DNA of 64,000 nt from Chania fonticola_B (GTDB taxonomy: Bacteria > Pseudomonadota > Gammaproteobacteria > Enterobacterales > Enterobacteriaceae). Shown in pieces: positions 61,179-64,000 of the stretch. The translations under genes were made by a program, and so were the position numbers. The notes beneath the pieces were generated by a model that had not been told where the DNA came from, made no database searches, and was given only the letters and a program-made list of their open reading frames with translations. The stretch is taken from NCBI RefSeq assembly GCF_048537545.1, contig NZ_CP183220.1. One strand, 5' to 3'. Numbering within the stretch: position 1 is the stretch's first letter; each line of letters begins with the position of its first letter.

Positions 61179-61577
61179 TTACCGCCATTTTTTGTAGTCT
61201 GCGGTAGACAACTCCCAGTTAGGCGTATGACTTCGATCGAGGCAATTATCACGGATGTAAGTTGCCGATGAGCCAACTGCCACCCCTCCAGATACTTTTA
61301 AGGTGTAAACGAACGAGCTCAAGCCATGAGGCAAATTGACAGTATGTTCACGAGGTGGTTTAATGAAAATAAGTGACAATATATGATAAAACATTCTTAG
61401 GTGTAGCGACAGCCCCACCGTCAGGCACATAGCACGAATCCTGAAGCAGGGTTGCGTCCCGTAATAAATGCAATCTACATATGAGTAAACATTATGAGTA
61501 GCTATTACTCTTGAGAATAATACTACACGAAGACTCAACTTAATCCTGCATTTTTCGCGGTGTCGCTTATGCAACAT
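61179..61577 (-). CDS. Doubtful open reading frame
   Basis: 132 codons. The first half is very basic and Cys/His-rich and does not look like protein. The second half (IFIKPPREHTVNLPHGLSSFVYTLKVSGGVAVGSS ... WELSTADYKKWR) does, with alternating strands as in a surface or fimbrial protein C-terminus. It may be the tail of a decayed gene. Not recognised. Confidence 0.25.
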   Translation of the reverse strand: MLHKRHREKCRIKLSLRVVLFSRVIATHNVYSYVDCIYYGTQPCFRIRAMCLTVGLSLHLRMFYHILSLIFIKPPREHTVNLPHGLSSFVYTLKVSGGVAVGSSATYIRDNCLDRSHTPNWELSTADYKKWR

Positions 61578-61896
61578 CTCACTGTAAATATGACTCCTAT
61601 ACTCTTTGAATCACAGCACTTTAACATCATTAATATATTACTCATAAACTTGATTAAAAAACTCATTTACCATTTACTGATGTTTTTATATTAGCATTAT
61701 TTTAGTGATTAATTTTTTAATTAGTATACATATAAAGATAGTTTTGTGTTTATGATATATTCATGTGATTAAATCAATGATATTGAGTACCCATAATCAT
61801 TGCCCCCTAGAATTACCACTTCCCTAAGAAATAGGATTTGTAAAAGTAATAAGTTCCTTTTAAAATTAAGGTGCGCCTTGTTTATATTTTTGTTTA
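61578..61896. other. AT-rich non-coding stretch
   Basis: About 320 bases, very AT-rich, no gene or clear repeat seen. Confidence 0.3.
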
Positions 61897-62451
61897 TTAC
61901 CTAAAGTGTTTACTGTTAATTTTGAAAATGTCATGAATTGTTCTAGCCCCAAGTTTTCCATAAGCACTACTTCTATGTCCGTAAACCGTTTTAACTGATA
62001 TATTAAGCAATTTTGCAATGCTACAAGGTGACATACCGCGAACTGTTTTAACTAGAATATAATGTTCCCTTTTTGAAATATTTAACTTATTAACTCTGGA
62101 AGGTATTTCACATGAATGATTTTCTCTAATTATTGATGCAATTGATTCCAAAGAGGTTTTTTCGTCAATAACAGCTATAATATTGTTTATTGCGCTTATT
62201 TTTAAATGACACGATGATGTAAATAAAATAACTTTTGCTCTATAACTGATAGATAGCATTTCAGATACCCATTGATTATCTGTTTTATCAATGTGATAGA
62301 CGACAACATCGCTTGCTTTTAACTTTTCAATAAAAATCAAATAATTGCTTTCTGATACATCAATATAATATTTGCTATTTCCGAGAAGCTGTGTTACCCC
62401 CAGTCTTAAATACACGTTTTTTGTTACTATATAGATCATATATATATTCAC
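61897..62451 (-). CDS. LuxR-type regulator, right end
   Basis: 184 residues with a receiver-like N-terminal half lacking the phospho-acceptor pattern (VTKNVYLRLGVTQLLGNSKYYIDV) and a C-terminal LuxR HTH (ISKREHYILVKTVRGMSPCSIAKLLNISVKTVYGHRSSAYGKLGA). It resembles RcsA/FimZ-like accessory regulators. AT-rich like the EvgAS-type pair, with which it may have been acquired. Confidence 0.8.
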   Translation of the reverse strand: MNIYMIYIVTKNVYLRLGVTQLLGNSKYYIDVSESNYLIFIEKLKASDVVVYHIDKTDNQWVSEMLSISYRAKVILFTSSCHLKISAINNIIAVIDEKTSLESIASIIRENHSCEIPSRVNKLNISKREHYILVKTVRGMSPCSIAKLLNISVKTVYGHRSSAYGKLGARTIHDIFKINSKHFR

Positions 62452-62995
62452 TTTCCATTAGTGGTGTTGATTATTCTTGTTATACAAAAAAAGGGTTATT
62501 TTAGTTACATTCAATGCGTTACTATTGGAGTTGCGAGAGCAATAAATTAGAGAGTTACTTTTAAAGTGAGCCTTCCTATGCTTTCCTTTCTAAAAATAGC
62601 AGTTGTGTACAACAATGATAATCGCATCTGCGTAAAACTTGTACCCTTATAATGCTGATTTATGCAATGACCCCAACAACTCAATGTTACTTAATTTTCG
62701 CAAAATATCTTCGCTATACATATAATCAACTTTTAGCCTATATATGTATTTTTTTCAAAAAAATAATGAATTCCATCATTCAATAGCAGATTAGCTCTCC
62801 CTTTTGAAAGAATAGTTAACTCACTCCCTTAATCTCTTTACTCATATATATGCACTGGTTATTACCATGGCTACTCTCATTAACATCTAATTTTAAGCAT
62901 AGTAACAAAAAAAAACACAAAATAAATAGGAACATCTTGATTGCGAATGAGGCCATTTGATTACACGTGTAGTCAATGATGAAAGGGTTTTGTTA
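62452..62995. other. AT-rich non-coding stretch
   Basis: About 540 bases without a credible gene. It should contain the promoter of the LuxR-type gene on the minus strand. Confidence 0.3.
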
Positions 62996-63049
62996 GGTTG
63001 CGTCGCATTAGCGTAGGCTAAGTTAGCAACAGTTATGCTGCCGAATTTT
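62996..63049. mobile_element. IS6-family terminal fragment (54 bp)
   Basis: GGTTGCGTCGCATTAGCGTAGG and about 32 more bases match the 3' end region of the IS6-family copies, cut at the start of the IS1-family remnant. Confidence 0.6.
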
Positions 63050-63790
63050 GGTCGTGATGCAGATTTAGTGGTAGTGGTTGATTGTCAGATACCAGCCGAT
63101 GATCTTATCGTGCATCTCTTCTGACTTCGAAAAGCAAATAGTCTTGCGGGTAAGCCGCTTAAGATGGGTCCGTAAGTTAAGATTATGTCGCTCTATCCGC
63201 TGGGTGTATTTCTTGCTGATAACATGTCTGGTTGAGGACAATAAAGTTCGGTATACCGGCCAGGCATCGGTTATGTAGAAGGCGATGGTAAACGGGCCCA
63301 ACAAAACCAGAAGACGCTGGAGTGTGAGAGCATTTCGCGGACCACATACGTGGGCGATGACGCGCTTTCGGATACGGTCATAGGCATAAAACAGCCAGCG
63401 CGGATTGCCTTTACAGCGGGCTCATCGGCTTCACAGCAGATAACGACTTCTGCCCCTGGCTCAACGTTTTGCGCTACCTGATACGGTGCAAGTTTTTTAG
63501 ATGACGGAGAACGGTGTACGCAGTACCCTTGCCGTATCGCGGCATCCGGAGCCGTTCATCGCCATATCAACAATGGTTTGATGAGTTTCGGGTTTAGCCC
63601 CGTTGTAGCGGTAGTGGAGTTGAAAGGTCTTCAAACACGGGTTGCAGCGGTAGAGCTGCGCCCCTGAACTGGAATGACCGTTTCGGATAACGCCCTGAGT
63701 TTCAGAGCACCGGGGACAAACCACATCAATCTTTGCCATCAATCATCCAAAAGGCAAAGAGTACAACAACACTAAGTCTGCGTCACGACC
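63050..63790 (-). mobile_element. IS1-family element, copy D, degraded (741 bp)
   Basis: Both ends are present (GGTCGTGATGCAGATTTAG and CTGCGTCACGACC) but the sequence has many substitutions and several deletions compared with copies A-C, for example about 14 bases missing near 63420. InsB is broken (only 79 C-terminal codons open at 63065-63304). insA keeps about 81 codons (63497-63742) before a premature end. Non-functional. Confidence 0.85.
63065..63742 (-). pseudogene. Degraded insA/insB of IS1-family copy D
   Basis: insA (MAKIDVVCPRCSETQGVIRN ... DTARVLRTPFSVI) loses its end through a deletion that also removes the frameshift window. insB survives as separated pieces ending IERHNLNLRTHLKRLTRKT ... 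LTINHYH. Divergence from copies A-C shows it is the oldest copy. Confidence 0.82.
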
Positions 63791-64000
63791 CTATCGTAGA
63801 TTGTATTATTTTTACTTAAGCGTGATTACACTTGTAGTCCCCTGACTTCATGATAATAATCCATTTCTCATGTCTTATTTATTAATCCTATATTAGTATC
63901 TTACTAGTAAATGAGCACCTTTTATCTCACTCTTTACACTACTCTAAATTCTTTCATGTTTTATCAAGGATTTTTTCCAACAACTTAGGAGTAATACAAC
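63791..64000. other. AT-rich edge without recognised features
   Basis: About 210 bases to the window edge; no gene, repeat or IS end seen. Confidence 0.3.

Noticed and set aside
1..64000. CRISPR arrays, tRNA and rRNA genes
   Set aside because: No regularly spaced identical repeats with spacers, and no cloverleaf or rRNA-like sequence noticed on either strand by reading; a tRNAscan and CRISPR search would settle it.

Overview
The window looks like part of a large, insertion-sequence-rich plasmid of an enterobacterium (Serratia/Yersinia/Sodalis-type; the genus is inference). The plasmid call rests on an IncFII-type replication module at 4.4-6.1 kb (CopB-like repressor, a CopA antisense RNA with its own promoter, a Tap-like leader peptide coupled to repA), a FinO-like RNA chaperone beside it, and a Toprim/LPD7 conjugation protein running off the left edge. 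At least seven IS6-family elements or fragments, four IS1-family copies, two near-identical IS91-family copies, parts of three Tn3-family elements, an IS903-like IS, an IS21 fragment and one MITE-like element cut the window into blocks of differing base composition.

Layout. 0-8.4 kb: plasmid backbone. 8.4-11.5 kb: IS91/Tn3/IS6 wreckage. 11.6-22.3 kb: a pap-like chaperone-usher operon with its regulators (LuxR-type, small membrane protein, PapI/FaeA-type). The order is major pilin, PapH-like, usher, chaperone, four minor pilins, then a reverse transcriptase (RT) gene, then a two-domain tip adhesin in the papG position. The last pilin, the RT and the adhesin overlap at start/stop codons. The RT is frameshifted at a run of six G. 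The adhesin gene has near-random synonymous codon use and three 9-base G or C runs. This RT-adhesin pair is the most unusual thing in the window and suggests RT-driven diversification or rewriting of a tip adhesin; that mechanism is inference.

22.3-30.3 kb: IS debris around a methyltransferase / short-chain dehydrogenase / indolepyruvate-type decarboxylase cassette, then a FimB-type recombinase. 30.3-35.8 kb: a complete Tn3-family transposon (tnpA, res, tnpR) with an IS91-family element inserted inside its left inverted repeat. 35.8-38.4 kb: Rpn-type nuclease, a membrane protein, IS1. 38.7-45.5 kb: an unusual biosynthetic cluster (two glycosyltransferases, a HemN-like radical SAM enzyme, two duplicated-barrel proteins and an MFS exporter) cut at its 3' end by IS21.

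46.5-54.9 kb: an Afa/Dr-type (FGL chaperone) fimbrial locus. It is preceded by a FimB-type recombinase and a 316-bp segment bounded by perfect 13-bp inverted repeats, a fimS-like switch. It is followed by CaiF/GrlA- and LuxR-type regulators and a membrane-protein gene interrupted at a run of ten G. 56.7-62.5 kb: an AT-rich EvgAS/BvgAS-like phosphorelay and another LuxR-type regulator, flanked by large palindromes and degraded IS6/IS1 remnants.

Taken together, the window carries two surface-adhesin systems with several visible candidate on/off or diversification devices: an invertible segment, a PapI-family regulator with GATC sites, homopolymer tracts and an RT.
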